Part shown: positions 1 through 8,703 of the stretch, one piece after another
Numbering within the stretch: position 1 is the first letter of the stretch
How the letters are laid out: each line of letters starts with the position of its first letter
Assembly (NCBI RefSeq): GCF_030694085.1
Contig: NZ_JAUXZE010000085.1
Location: 1-64,000, forward strand
DNA: 64,000 nt
From: Tabrizicola sp.
GTDB lineage: Bacteria; Pseudomonadota; Alphaproteobacteria; Rhodobacterales; Rhodobacteraceae
Direction: 5' to 3'
Notes under the pieces: model-generated
The model's input: only the letters and a program-made list of their open reading frames with translations
Told to the model about the DNA's origin: nothing
Database searches by the model: none
Made by a program: the position numbers and the translations under genes

Positions 1-255
1 CTTCACATAGTCGGCGTGGCCGGGGCAGTCGACGTGCGCGTAGTGACGGTTCTCGGTCTCATACTCCACGTGCGCGGTCGAGATCGTGATCCCGCGAGCC
101 CGCTCTTCCGGCGCGCCGTCGATCTGGTCATAGGCCCGGAATTCGCCGAAATACTTGGTGATCGCCGCCGTCAGCGTCGTCTTGCCGTGGTCAACGTGGC
201 CGATCGTGCCAATGTTGACGTGCGGCTTGTTGCGTTCAAACTTTGCCTTGCCCAT
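1..255 (-). CDS. tuf: Elongation factor Tu, N-terminal part (runs off the window)
   Basis: EF-Tu delivers aminoacyl-tRNA to the ribosome as a GTPase in the cytoplasm. The 85 residues present start [20 protein letters not shown] and include the G1 P-loop GHVDHGKT, the switch I region with GITISTAH, and the G3 motif DCPGHADY. The remainder lies upstream of base 1. The start is the ATG at 253-255. The family is very highly conserved, so the identification is secure. It is transcribed away from the P450 gene; the roughly 155-base gap between them holds both promoters, in which I see no clear operator. Confidence 0.98.
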   Translation of the reverse strand, partial: MGKAKFERNKPHVNIGTIGHVDHGKTTLTAAITKYFGEFRAYDQIDGAPEERARGITISTAHVEYETENRHYAHVDCPGHADYVK

Positions 256-411
256 TGCGAATTCCGCCCTTGTCCTGATCGGGCCGAAGCCGGGCCCGAG
301 ATTACACGGGCGGCGACTTAGCTTGGCGGGGCGGGAAATTCAAGCCTGATTGGCCGCCGGTCGGGGGGCACGCTTTGCCCCGGGGCCCGCGCGCCCTATG
401 TTTCAGGGATC

Positions 412-1770
412 ATGCTGGATACCCCGTCCCCCGTCCCCGCCCGCGTCGCCCTGCACACCGAGCCGATGGGCGTCTGGCAAAGCTTCCGCGCGGCCCAGCG
501 CAACGTGCTGGAACTGATCCCCGAAGTCGCGACGCGGGTGCCGATCCTGTCGGGCCGGACCGGCAAGCGCTGGCACATGCTGATGGACCCCGACGGTCTG
601 AAGCAGGTTCTGCGCGACCGTGTCGACGACTATCCGAAGTCCGTGGTCACCAAGCTGATCCTGGAACCCGCCATTGGCGACAGCCTGTTCGTGGCCGAGG
701 GCGCACACTGGATGTGGCAGCGGCGGACGGCCGCGCCGGTCTTCTCGCACCGCAACGTGTCGGCATTGGGTCCCGTGATGACAGCGGCAGCCGAGCGGTC
801 TGCCGCGCGTCTGGACCGCGCAGTCGACCGCGCAGCCGACCTCTTCGACGAGATGGTGACGGCGACATTCGAAGTGATCGCGGACGTCACCTTCTCGGAC
901 GGATCAGGCTTCGACCGCGAGTCGGTGCATGACGCCATCGAGCAGTACATCGGGGCAACGGCGAAGGTGTCCCTGCTGGACGTGCTGGGTGCCCCGCCTT
1001 GGGTACCCCGCCCCAACCGCCTGTTCACCGGATCGGCAATGCGTCAGACAAAGCGACTGGCCGACCGGGCGATCGAGGCGCGGAAGGCCGAGGGCGCGAA
1101 GGCACCGCCAGACCTGCTGGACCTCTTGATGGCCGGGTCCGACCCGGAAAGCGGGCGGCAGATGACGACGGCCGAGTTGCGCGACAACCTTCTGACCTTC
1201 ATCGTCGCGGGGCACGAAACCACGGCGCTGACCCTTAGCTGGGCGCTGTATCTGTGCGCCTTCGATCCCTCGGTGCAGGCCGCCGCGCGGACCGAGGCGC
1301 AGGCAGTGCTGGGCGACCGGGCGGCGACGGTGGCAGACCTGTCTGCCCTGCCTCTGGTGCGCCGGATCGTCGACGAGGCCTTGCGCATGTATCCTCCGGC
1401 GGCCTTCCTGTCGCGGACGGCGATGGCCTCCGATACCCTCTGCGGACGCGAAGTCCGTCCCGGCGACACCGTGATCCTGCCGATCTACGCACTGCACCGG
1501 CATCGGCTGTTGTGGGAGGATCCAGATGCCTTCCGCCCCGACCGTTTCGCCGATCAAAAGGCCATACCGCGTTTCCAGTATCTGCCCTTCGGCGACGGCC
1601 CGCGCATCTGCATCGGCGCGTCTTTCGCCCTGCAGGAGGCGGTTATCGTGCTTGCAACCCTGCTGGCGCGCTTCCGGTTCATGCCCATTCCGGGCAAGGA
1701 GCCGAAGCCGGTGATGATCCTGACGCTGCGGCCCCAGGGCGGGGTCTGGCTGAAGGTAGAGCGGGCGTGA
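412..1770 (+). CDS. Cytochrome P450
   Basis: A 452-residue soluble bacterial P450 monooxygenase without a membrane anchor. The I-helix oxygen-binding motif AGHETT lies near residues 266-271, the K-helix ExxR as EALR near 322-325, and the haem-binding loop FGDGPRICIG puts the axial cysteine at residue 400. The length is normal for class I/II enzymes. No ferredoxin or ferredoxin reductase gene is adjacent, so electrons must come from elsewhere. The ATG at 412 is preceded by CAGGGATC, a reasonable ribosome site. The substrate cannot be told from sequence; fatty acid or terpenoid hydroxylation are only possibilities. It sits alone between tuf and parC with no apparent operon partner. Confidence 0.93.
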   Translation: MLDTPSPVPARVALHTEPMGVWQSFRAAQRNVLELIPEVATRVPILSGRTGKRWHMLMDPDGLKQVLRDRVDDYPKSVVTKLILEPAIGDSLFVAEGAHWMWQRRTAAPVFSHRNVSALGPVMTAAAERSAARLDRAVDRAADLFDEMVTATFEVIADVTFSDGSGFDRESVHDAIEQYIGATAKVSLLDVLGAPPWVPRPNRLFTGSAMRQTKRLADRAIEARKAEGAKAPPDLLDLLMAGSDPESGRQMTTAELRDNLLTFIVAGHETTALTLSWALYLCAFDPSVQAAARTEAQAVLGDRAATVADLSALPLVRRIVDEALRMYPPAAFLSRTAMASDTLCGREVRPGDTVILPIYALHRHRLLWEDPDAFRPDRFADQKAIPRFQYLPFGDGPRICIGASFALQEAVIVLATLLARFRFMPIPGKEPKPVMILTLRPQGGVWLKVERA

Positions 1771-1824
1771 CGGGTTCGGGCGCTTGTTGAATTGAGCGCG
1801 TTCCGCGCCGGTCCTTTGTCTCGC

Positions 1825-1849
1825 CCCTGCGTGTGAAGAACACGCAGGG
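1825..1849. other. 10-bp perfect stem between convergent genes
   Basis: Arms CCCTGCGTGT and ACACGCAGGG around a 5-nt loop (GAAGA), in the 136-base gap between the P450 gene (+) and parC (-), which converge. Neither strand has a U-run after the stem, so it may be a bidirectional RNA 3'-end structure rather than a classical intrinsic terminator. Confidence 0.6.
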
Positions 1850-1906
1850 CCTCGGCAGTGCCTCCGGCGGGGATATTTGCGAACAGGTGAAGGGCGGGGC
1901 GGCCCG

Positions 1907-4222
1907 TCAGGTAAATCGGTTGTCCCGCGGAAAGCCGCGCGGGGCCATCTTGCCGGCGCTGGCGCGCGCGCCGGTCCATTCCAGAAGGTGGGTCTCGGTC
2001 CGGGTGCGCCCTGCCGGGTCCTTCCACGACAGGCCCTCGGCCCTGGTGAAGGTGATCGCGTCCGAGAGACCACCATCCTTGTACTTCTGCAGCCTGACTC
2101 CCTTGCCCTTGGCCATCTCCGGCAGTTCGGACAGCGGGAAAACCAACATCTTCCTGTTGTCGCCCACCACAGCAATGGTGTCGCCGACCACGGCCACGCA
2201 GACGGCGGTCTTGACCCCGTCGCGAGTGGTCAGAACGGCCTTCCCCGCCTTGGTCTGGGCCAGCAGTTCTTCGGACGGCACGATGAACCCGTCACCCGCA
2301 GAGGACGCCAGAAGGTACTTCTGACCCGACCGATAGATCAGCAGGTCGGTGATTCCGGTGTCATTCGGCATGTCCACCATCAGGCGCACCGGCTCACCCA
2401 TCCCGCGCCCGCCGGGAAGGTTCGCGCCCAGAAGCGTGTAGAACCGGCCGTTCTCGGCCACCAGCAGGATCTTGTCCGTCGTCTCGGCATGAAACGCAAA
2501 GCGGGGACCGTCGCCGTCCTTGAACTTCTGTTCCACCGCAAGGTCCACATGGCCCTTCATTGCCCGGATCCAGCCCATCTTCGAGCAGATGACCGTGATC
2601 GGCTCGCGGTCGATCATCGCCTCGTAGGGGATGTCCTCGACCTCGGTCGCGTCGGCGAAATGGGTCCGGCGGGCACCCAGAGCCGTGCCTTTGCCGTAAA
2701 GCTTGCGGACTTCGTCCAGCTCTTTGGCGATGCGCTTCCACTGGCGGCGCTCGCTGTCCAGAAGGTCGGCCAGGTCAGCGCGTTCCTTCATCAGGGCGTC
2801 GCGCTCTGCGTTGAGCTCCATCTCCTCAAGACGCCGCAAGGACCGCAGGCGCATGTTCAGGATAGCTTCGGCCTGGACCTCGTTCAGCTGGCCTTCGCCA
2901 CCCCGGGCCGGAGGTTTATAGTCCTTTTCCGACATCGCCCGGACGTGCGATTTCGACCAGTCCTCGGCCATCAAGGCGGCCTTGGGGTCGTTGTCATATC
3001 GGATAATGTCAATCACACGGTCGAGGTTCAGGTAGGCGATCAACAGGCCTTCCAGCACCTCAAGCCTTGCGTCGATCTTTTCGATGCGGTGCAGGGACCG
3101 CCGCCGCAGCACATCGCGGCGGTGGTCGAGGAAGGCGCGCAGCACCTCCTTCAAGGAGCAGACCTTCGGCACCTTGCCGTCGATCAGGACGTTCATGTTC
3201 AGCGAGAAGCGGACTTCGAGGTCCGAGTTCCTGAACAGGCTGCCCATCAGCACATCCGGGTCGACGTTCCGGGCGCGCGGTTCCAGAATCAGGCGGATAT
3301 CCTCGGCAGACTCGTCCCGGACATCGGCCAGCAGGGGAACCTTCTTGATCTGGATAAGCTCGGCCAGCTTTTCGATCAGCTTCGATTTCTGGACCTGGAA
3401 CGGGATTTCGGTGACGACGATCTGCCAGGTGCCGCGGCCCAGGTCCTCGACTTCCCACTTCGCTCGGGTGCGGAACGCGCCGCGGCCGGTCCTGTAGGCC
3501 TCCAGGATCGCATCGCGAGGTTCGACGATCACGCCGCCGGTGGGAAAATCGGGACCGGGGACCAGGGCCACCAGCGCCTCGTCGGTCAGGGCCGGATCGG
3601 CCAGCAGCGCCTGGCAGCCGTCGATAAGTTCATCCAGGTTGTGCGGCGGGATGTTCGTGGCCATGCCGACGGCAATGCCCGAGGAGCCGTTGGCCAGCAG
3701 GTTCGGAAAGGCGGCGGGCAGGACGACCGGCTCTTCCAGGCGGCCGTCATAGTTCGGGCGGAAGTCGACGGCGGTCTCGTCGATGCCCTCCATCAGCGCC
3801 TCGGCGGCGGCGGTCACGCGCGCCTCGGTATACCGACTGGCGGCAGGGTTATCGCCGTCGATGTTGCCGAAGTTGCCCTGCCCGTCGACCAGCGGGTAGC
3901 GCATGTTGAAGTCCTGCGCCAAGCGCGCCATCGCGTCATAGATCGCGGAATCGCCGTGAGGGTGGAAATCCCCCATCGTGTCGCCCGCGATCTTGGCCGA
4001 TTTCAGGAAGCCCCCCGTCGGCGTCAGCCGCAGCCGCCGCATGGCCCAGAGGATTCGGCGATGGACCGGCTTCAGCCCGTCGCGCGCGTCCGGCAGCGCC
4101 CGGTGCATGATGGTCGACAGCGCATAGGTCAGATACCGCTCTCCGATCGCGCGGGACAGCGGTTCAGAGGTGGTCAGGCCCTGCGGCCCCTCGATCTTGG
4201 GTTCGTCGTCGTCTGCGCTCAT
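1907..4222 (-). CDS. parC: DNA topoisomerase IV subunit A
   Basis: ParC (771 aa) forms the DNA breakage-reunion subunit of topoisomerase IV with ParE, decatenating daughter chromosomes. The N-terminal GyrA/ParC core carries [17 protein letters not shown], the quinolone-region stretch [13 protein letters not shown] near residues 85-97, and the catalytic tyrosine in AASRYTEAR at about residue 131. A C-terminal beta-propeller with degenerate repeats follows. ParC rather than GyrA is favoured by the length and by the [11 protein letters not shown] segment, and no GyrA-box (QRRGGKG) is visible. The ATG at 4220-4222 opens a protein beginning [12 protein letters not shown]. It is convergent with the P450 gene and divergent from the SH3 gene. 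Confidence 0.93.
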   Translation of the reverse strand: MSADDDEPKIEGPQGLTTSEPLSRAIGERYLTYALSTIMHRALPDARDGLKPVHRRILWAMRRLRLTPTGGFLKSAKIAGDTMGDFHPHGDSAIYDAMARLAQDFNMRYPLVDGQGNFGNIDGDNPAASRYTEARVTAAAEALMEGIDETAVDFRPNYDGRLEEPVVLPAAFPNLLANGSSGIAVGMATNIPPHNLDELIDGCQALLADPALTDEALVALVPGPDFPTGGVIVEPRDAILEAYRTGRGAFRTRAKWEVEDLGRGTWQIVVTEIPFQVQKSKLIEKLAELIQIKKVPLLADVRDESAEDIRLILEPRARNVDPDVLMGSLFRNSDLEVRFSLNMNVLIDGKVPKVCSLKEVLRAFLDHRRDVLRRRSLHRIEKIDARLEVLEGLLIAYLNLDRVIDIIRYDNDPKAALMAEDWSKSHVRAMSEKDYKPPARGGEGQLNEVQAEAILNMRLRSLRRLEEMELNAERDALMKERADLADLLDSERRQWKRIAKELDEVRKLYGKGTALGARRTHFADATEVEDIPYEAMIDREPITVICSKMGWIRAMKGHVDLAVEQKFKDGDGPRFAFHAETTDKILLVAENGRFYTLLGANLPGGRGMGEPVRLMVDMPNDTGITDLLIYRSGQKYLLASSAGDGFIVPSEELLAQTKAGKAVLTTRDGVKTAVCVAVVGDTIAVVGDNRKMLVFPLSELPEMAKGKGVRLQKYKDGGLSDAITFTRAEGLSWKDPAGRTRTETHLLEWTGARASAGKMAPRGFPRDNRFT

Positions 4223-4366
4223 GGATGTTGTGTAGGGAAAACCCGGTCACGGGTCCAGATGGCAATCCGTGGAACAGGGAACCAACGTGGCGGTTGTGCA
4301 TTTTTCTTACACTCCCGCAAACCGGCTGTGCTAAGACCGCAGCCAACGACAGAAACGGATTCATTC

Positions 4367-4975
4367 ATGCTGCGCCTCACTTTGCTTCTTTGTATCGGCA
4401 TGTTCGCCGCCCTTATGATTGCCGGGGAAGACCGCGGGCAAATGCGCCCCGGACTGGCTGCAGCAGCCGCCCAGAAGGTGCTACCAGAGACGGTCGGTGG
4501 CGCCGAATCGCAGCCGATCGCGTCGCGCGCTGCGGCTGAGCCGGTGGCCGAACTGGCCGCCGTGGCCCCGTTGGACGACGAGCCCGCACCTGTCTTGGCC
4601 GCCCTAGAACCCGCAACCGCCCCCGATGTCGAACCCGCCGCCTATGTCGAACCGGAACGCAAGCTGGTGACGGCCATCGAAGAACCCGTGTTCTCGCTGT
4701 CCTCCGTCGGCAACGAAACCTCACCGTCCGCCCCCGAAGCGCCCCAGCCCGAAGTCGCCGCCGGGGGCGAGGGCACGATCTGGTACGTCAACGCCAGCTC
4801 GGTGAACGTGCGGGCCGAGCCGTCGACCCAGGCCGAAGTGGTGGGCAAGCTGGCCTCGGGCGAGGCGGCTTTGATGGTGCAGGCGGTCGACAGCGACTGG
4901 GCCCGCATCGTGATCCAGGGCGACGGGGTGGAAGGCTTTGTCGCGATGCGCTACCTCAGCGCCGAGGCTCCGTGA
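4367..4975 (+). CDS. Exported SH3-domain protein
   Basis: A 202-residue protein with an N-terminal hydrophobic segment (about residues 1-20, MLRLTLLLCIGMFAALMIAG) acting as signal peptide or anchor. An Ala/Pro/Glu-rich low-complexity linker of about 110 residues follows, then a bacterial SH3 domain (WYVNASSVNVRAEPSTQAEV to GFVAMRYL). Such SH3_3 domains usually bind peptidoglycan or protein ligands in the periplasm. The ATG at 4367 gives the hydrophobic start; the 1032-aa track ORF containing it is an antisense read-through of parC. It lies 25 bases before an SDR gene and may be cotranscribed with it. The specific function is unknown. Confidence 0.85.
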   Translation: MLRLTLLLCIGMFAALMIAGEDRGQMRPGLAAAAAQKVLPETVGGAESQPIASRAAAEPVAELAAVAPLDDEPAPVLAALEPATAPDVEPAAYVEPERKLVTAIEEPVFSLSSVGNETSPSAPEAPQPEVAAGGEGTIWYVNASSVNVRAEPSTQAEVVGKLASGEAALMVQAVDSDWARIVIQGDGVEGFVAMRYLSAEAP

Positions 4976-5000
4976 CGGGCCGCGCGCCCCGGAGCCACTG

Positions 5001-5831
5001 ATGACCCAACGTTCGATCCTGATCACCGGCTGCTCCTCTGGCATCGGGCTTGACGCTGCGCGGGGCCTGAAGGCGCGCGGCTGGCGGGTCTTCGCGACCT
5101 GCCGGCAGGAAGCCGATTGTGACCGGCTAAGGACCGAGGGACTGGAAAGCTTCCACCTGGATTACGCCGACGAGGCCAGCATCGAGGCGGCGGTGTCGGA
5201 AGCATTGGGCCGCACCGGGGGCACACTTGATGCGCTGTACAACAATGGCGCCTTCGCCTGCCCCGGCGCGGTCGAGGACCTGCCACGTGGCGCCCTGCGC
5301 GAAATCTTCGAGACGAACCTTTTCGGCTACCACGACCTTACGCGCCGGGTGATCCCGGCAATGCGGGCGCAAGGGCACGGGCGGATCGTCAACTGCTCTT
5401 CGGTTCTTGGCCTGGTCGGTGCCAAATGGCGCGGAGCTTACGTCGCCACCAAGTTCGCGATGGAGGGGCTGACCGATGTCCTGCGGATCGAGATGCGGGG
5501 AACGGGCATCGACATCATCCTGATCGAACCCGGCCCCATCGCCACCAAGATCCGCGCCAATGCGGTGCCGCATTTCGAAAGGTGGGTGGACTGGGAAAAC
5601 TCGGCCCGGCGTGATCAGTATGTCGCCTTGCGGGGGCGGCTCTACGACCAGAAGATCAAGAAGGACGTCTTCGAGCTTGGTCCCGAGGCGGTCACCGTCA
5701 AACTGATTCATGCGGTCGAGGCCAAGCGCCCGAAAGCGCGATATTATGTGACAACGCCGACCTATCTGATGGGGGCCTTGCGTCGGGTGTTGCCGACCCG
5801 GGCGTTGGACTGGCTGATCGCCAAGGGCTAA
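5001..5831 (+). CDS. Short-chain dehydrogenase/reductase
   Basis: A 276-residue classical SDR. The Rossmann motif is ITGCSSGIG near residues 7-15, the NNG-type segment reads YNNGAF, and the catalytic residues are the serine in NCSSVLGL and the YVATK pair Tyr/Lys. It ends in a hydrophobic stretch typical of retinol/oxidoreductase-like SDRs (cf. E. coli YbbO). The ATG at 5001 follows GGAGCC, so I prefer it to the upstream start in the track. The substrate is not predictable. It follows the SH3 gene at short distance on the same strand. Confidence 0.88.
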   Translation: MTQRSILITGCSSGIGLDAARGLKARGWRVFATCRQEADCDRLRTEGLESFHLDYADEASIEAAVSEALGRTGGTLDALYNNGAFACPGAVEDLPRGALREIFETNLFGYHDLTRRVIPAMRAQGHGRIVNCSSVLGLVGAKWRGAYVATKFAMEGLTDVLRIEMRGTGIDIILIEPGPIATKIRANAVPHFERWVDWENSARRDQYVALRGRLYDQKIKKDVFELGPEAVTVKLIHAVEAKRPKARYYVTTPTYLMGALRRVLPTRALDWLIAKG

Positions 5832-5834
5832 GGG

Positions 5835-5883
5835 CAAGAATTTTAAGTAAAATTCTTGACAAATTTCTTCCTCAAGAGATTTG
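5835..5883. repeat. Two tandem AT-rich 24-bp palindromes
   Basis: The first palindrome has arms CAAGAATTTT and AAAATTCTTG with a 4-nt spacer (5835-5858). One base later the second has arms CAAATTTCTT and AAGAGATTTG (one mismatch) with a 4-nt spacer (5860-5883). Both have 10-bp arms and identical geometry, in otherwise GC-rich DNA just after the SDR stop codon. The end of the first overlaps a TTGACA hexamer (5856-5861), so an operator/promoter role for the HIG1-cobalamin adenosyltransferase pair is possible, as is an RNA 3' end. Confidence 0.7.
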
Positions 5884-5935
5884 GCTTCGCTTTTGGCATC
5901 GGCGCGCCTAGATGAGGCTCAAAGGGAGTGCAGCC

Positions 5936-6139
5936 ATGTTTTCCGACCCACTTGTCATCTTTGCAGCCATTGCCTGCCTTCTGGTGCTGGCAATCCTTCT
6001 GTTCGGAATCGGCACCTTCGCCAAGGGCGGCGAGTTCAACAAGCGCAACGCCAACAAGATCATGCGCTGGCGGCTCGGGGTGCAGTTCGTCGCCGTGGTG
6101 GTCATCGCCGGCTTCGCATGGCTGCGGTCGAAAGGGTAA
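5936..6139 (+). CDS. HIG1-domain twin-transmembrane protein
   Basis: A 67-residue protein with two hydrophobic helices (about residues 5-27 and 47-63) joined by a basic loop containing GGEFNKRNANKIMRWRLG. That loop and topology match the HIG1 family, which in mitochondria associates with respiratory supercomplexes; the bacterial role is less clear. The ATG at 5936 is preceded by AAGGGAG and beats the in-frame upstream start at 5912. The gene ends 3 bases before the cobalamin adenosyltransferase gene, so the two are almost certainly cotranscribed. Confidence 0.82.
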   Translation: MFSDPLVIFAAIACLLVLAILLFGIGTFAKGGEFNKRNANKIMRWRLGVQFVAVVVIAGFAWLRSKG

Positions 6140-6142
6140 ATC

Positions 6143-6715
6143 ATGGTCGTCCTGTCGAAAATCTACACCAAGACCGGGGATGCCGGGGAAACCGCTCTGG
6201 GCAACGGCGCACGGGTGGCCAAGCACTCGGTGCGGGTCAGCGCCTATGGCACGGTGGATGAGACGAACGCCACCGTCGGCCTCGCCCGGCTGCACGCGAC
6301 CGGCGAAATGGCCGACGCCCTGAAGCGCATCTCGAACGACCTGTTCGACCTCGGGGCCGATCTCTGCACGCCTGATCGACACCTTGACCCGACGCTCAGC
6401 TACACGCCGCTGCGCATGATCGAGGGCCAGGTCGCGCGGCTGGAACGCGAGATCGACGCGATGAACGAGAAGCTGACACCCTTGCGCAGCTTCATCCTTC
6501 CCGGTGGCTCGGTGCTTGCCGCACAGCTCCACCTCTGCCGCACTGTCTGCCGCCGGGCCGAGCGTCTGGTGGTGGAAACCGCGACGATGGAGGACGTGAA
6601 TCCCGACGCCGTTCGCTACTTGAACCGCCTGTCGGACTGGTTCTTCGTCGCCGGCCGCATCGCCAACAACGATGGCAAGGACGACGTGCTCTGGGTCCCC
6701 GGCCTGACGCGCTGA
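6143..6715 (+). CDS. Cob(I)alamin adenosyltransferase, PduO/MMAB type
   Basis: This enzyme transfers adenosyl from ATP to cob(I)alamin, making coenzyme B12 for mutases. The 190-residue length is normal. The N-terminal nucleotide-binding signature is SKIYTKTGDAGETALGNG. Conserved features further on are AYGTVDETNA and the C-terminal YLNRLSDWFFV region. In this lineage the product would feed methylmalonyl-CoA and ethylmalonyl-CoA mutases; a probable methylsuccinyl-CoA dehydrogenase is encoded at 20396 and a cobinamide-phosphate synthase at 46608. The ATG is at 6143, directly after the HIG1 gene. Confidence 0.93.
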   Translation: MVVLSKIYTKTGDAGETALGNGARVAKHSVRVSAYGTVDETNATVGLARLHATGEMADALKRISNDLFDLGADLCTPDRHLDPTLSYTPLRMIEGQVARLEREIDAMNEKLTPLRSFILPGGSVLAAQLHLCRTVCRRAERLVVETATMEDVNPDAVRYLNRLSDWFFVAGRIANNDGKDDVLWVPGLTR

Positions 6716-6744
6716 CCAGGCAGACTTACCCAACCATGCCCGTC

Positions 6745-6798
6745 GTGAACTCCTCGCGGTCCTCAACGACGAGTGCACGAAGTGCTCGAGGAGTTTGC
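6745..6798 (+). repeat. CTCCTCG/CGAGGAG stem repeat, copy A
   Basis: Perfect 9-bp arms AACTCCTCG (6748-6756) and CGAGGAGTT (6787-6795) enclose a smaller hairpin GCAC-GAA-GTGC. It lies just downstream of the adenosyltransferase stop codon. It is the most diverged of three related copies (others near 37109 and 45969). Its position suggests an RNA 3'-end or terminator-like element. Confidence 0.65.
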
Positions 6799-6949
6799 CC
6801 CCACCTCACCTGATCGCCCCCCACGATCAAAACGCGGCGTCGCGTCGCGCCAACCTGTCGTATTTGCTCTGTTGCGACGTTCCCTGATCCGGTAACAGGC
6901 GGGCGAGAGCTTGTGCGCCCTTGCGGCGCGTCGGATGAGGAGTGCGGCC

Positions 6950-7711
6950 ATGAAGGTTCTGGTCCCGGTCAAGCGGGTGATCGACTACAACGTGAAGGTG
7001 CGGGTAAAGGCGGATGGGTCGGGGGTCGACCTGGCCAACGTCAAGATGTCGATGAACCCCTTCGACGAGATTGCCGTCGAAGAGGCGATCCGGCTGAAGG
7101 AAAAGGGCATCGCGACCGAGGTCGTCGTCGTCTCCATCGGCGTCAAGCAGTCCCAGGAAACGCTGCGCAACGCGCTGGCGATGGGCGCGGACCGGGCGAT
7201 CCTGATCGAGGCGACCGACAACGTCCATGTGGACATCGAGCCCTTGGCCGTGGCCAAACTGCTGGCCGCCGTGGTCAAGGAAGAGGCTCCGGGCCTGGTC
7301 CTCTGCGGCAAGCAGGCCATCGACAACGACATGAACGCGACCGGGCAGATGCTGGCCGCCCTTCTGGGCTGGAGCCAAGCGACCTTCGCCTCGGAAGTCG
7401 CGATCGAGGGCGACAGCGCAAAGGTCACGCGGGAAGTCGACGGCGGTCTGCAGACGATCACCGTCAAGATGCCGACGATCATCACCGTCGACCTGCGCCT
7501 GAACGAGCCGCGCTATGCCTCGCTGCCAAACATCATGAAGGCCAAGGCCAAGCCGCTGGCCGCGAAGACGCCCGCCGACTACGGCGTCGACGTCGCGCCC
7601 CGGCTGTCCGTCGTGAAGACCGTGGAACCGGCGGGCCGCAAGGCGGGCGTCAAGGTCGGCTCGGTGGCCGAACTCATTGCGAAACTCAAAGACGAAGCGG
7701 GGGTGCTGTAA
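6950..7711 (+). CDS. etfB: Electron transfer flavoprotein, beta subunit
   Basis: EtfB binds AMP and, with EtfA, carries electrons from acyl-CoA and other flavin dehydrogenases to ETF:quinone oxidoreductase. The 253 residues begin [20 protein letters not shown] and contain the family stretches [28 protein letters not shown] and [10 protein letters not shown]. The start is the ATG at 6950 after GAGGAG; the ORF-track start is upstream. It lies 1 base from etfA. A 234-base gap upstream carries the stem repeat and presumably the promoter. Confidence 0.97.
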   Translation: MKVLVPVKRVIDYNVKVRVKADGSGVDLANVKMSMNPFDEIAVEEAIRLKEKGIATEVVVVSIGVKQSQETLRNALAMGADRAILIEATDNVHVDIEPLAVAKLLAAVVKEEAPGLVLCGKQAIDNDMNATGQMLAALLGWSQATFASEVAIEGDSAKVTREVDGGLQTITVKMPTIITVDLRLNEPRYASLPNIMKAKAKPLAAKTPADYGVDVAPRLSVVKTVEPAGRKAGVKVGSVAELIAKLKDEAGVL

Positions 7712-7712
7712 G

Positions 7713-8639
7713 ATGGCCGTTCTTCTTCTTGCCGATGTTGTTGACGGAAAACTGGCGACTGACCAGGTCGCCAAGACCCTGACGGCGGTGAAATCGCTGG
7801 GCCCGGTGACGGTGCTGGTCGCGGGCACGGGTGGCGACGCCGCCGCGGCCGAAGCGGCGACGCTGGACGGCGTCAGCAAAGTGTTGTTCGCCGACGATCA
7901 CGCCTATTGCCACGGCATGTCCGAACCCACCGCCGCCCTCGTGGTGTCGCTTGCCGGGGATTACGAGCATATCGTTGCCGCCTCGGGTGCTTTGTCCAAG
8001 TCGGTCCTGCCGCGCGTGGCGGCTCTGCTCGACGTGATGGTGATTTCCGAGGTGCTGGCAGTGCATGACACCGCGACCTTCGACCGGCCGATCTATGCCG
8101 GGAACGCGATCCAGACGGTCAAGACCTCGGATGCGAAGAAGGTGATGACCATCCGCACCGCGACCTTCGATGCGGCGGGCAAGGGCGGTTCGGCTGCGGT
8201 CGAGAAAGTCTCGGCCTCGGTCGATGGCGGGATGTCGGCCTGGGTCGAGGACAGGGTTGCGTCGTCGGACCGGCCGGAACTGACTTCGGCGGGCATCGTC
8301 GTCTCGGGTGGCCGCGGCGTCGGCTCGCAGGCCGACTTCGCGCTGATCGAGAAGCTGGCGGACAAGCTGAACGCCGCTGTCGGCGCGTCGCGCGCGGCGG
8401 TCGATTCGGGTTATGCGCCGAACGACTGGCAGGTCGGCCAGACCGGCAAGGTCGTGGCGCCGGATCTGTATGTGGCCGTCGGCATCTCGGGCGCGATCCA
8501 GCACCTTGCCGGGATGAAGGATTCGAAGGTCATCGTCGCGATCAACAAGGACGAAGAGGCGCCGATCTTCCAGGTCGCCGACTATGGCCTTGTCGCAGAC
8601 CTGTTCACCGCGGTTCCCGAACTGATCGAAAAACTCTAA
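7713..8639 (+). CDS. etfA: Electron transfer flavoprotein, alpha subunit
   Basis: EtfA (308 aa) carries the FAD of the ETF heterodimer. It begins [14 protein letters not shown]. The C-terminal FAD-binding domain contains [10 protein letters not shown], the [20 protein letters not shown] segment, [15 protein letters not shown] and [20 protein letters not shown], all diagnostic. It is coupled to etfB with nearly no spacing and is followed by a repeat element and a strong intrinsic terminator. The nearby 3-hydroxybutyryl-CoA dehydrogenase fits the usual fatty-acid and butanoate neighbourhood of etf genes. Confidence 0.97.
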   Translation: MAVLLLADVVDGKLATDQVAKTLTAVKSLGPVTVLVAGTGGDAAAAEAATLDGVSKVLFADDHAYCHGMSEPTAALVVSLAGDYEHIVAASGALSKSVLPRVAALLDVMVISEVLAVHDTATFDRPIYAGNAIQTVKTSDAKKVMTIRTATFDAAGKGGSAAVEKVSASVDGGMSAWVEDRVASSDRPELTSAGIVVSGGRGVGSQADFALIEKLADKLNAAVGASRAAVDSGYAPNDWQVGQTGKVVAPDLYVAVGISGAIQHLAGMKDSKVIVAINKDEEAPIFQVADYGLVADLFTAVPELIEKL

Positions 8640-8644
8640 GGCAA

Positions 8645-8664
8645 GGTGGGCGGTATCGCCCACC
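8645..8664. repeat. REP-like element GGTGGGCG-GTAT-CGCCCACC, copy 1
   Basis: A perfect 8-bp stem with a GTAT loop, immediately followed by TACGCCTGCG. A second copy with the same core and a near-identical tail is at 53355-53374. Both copies lie between convergent gene pairs. Confidence 0.8.
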
Positions 8665-8679
8665 CTACGCCTGCGCCAG

Positions 8680-8703
8680 GGGCCGCCTTCGGGTGGCCCT
8701 TTT
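8680..8703 (+). terminator. Rho-independent terminator of etfBA
   Basis: Stem GGGCCGCC / GGTGGCCC (one G-U pair) closed by a TTCG tetraloop and followed by TTTT. It lies 40 bases after the etfA stop codon and its U-run overlaps the stop codon of the convergent DUF6473 gene. Confidence 0.85.

Noticed and set aside
1877-4975. 1032-residue plus-strand ORF
   Set aside because: Antisense read-through of parC that joins the SH3 gene in frame. Only the last 202 codons (from 4367) look like a protein; the rest is a high-GC shadow.
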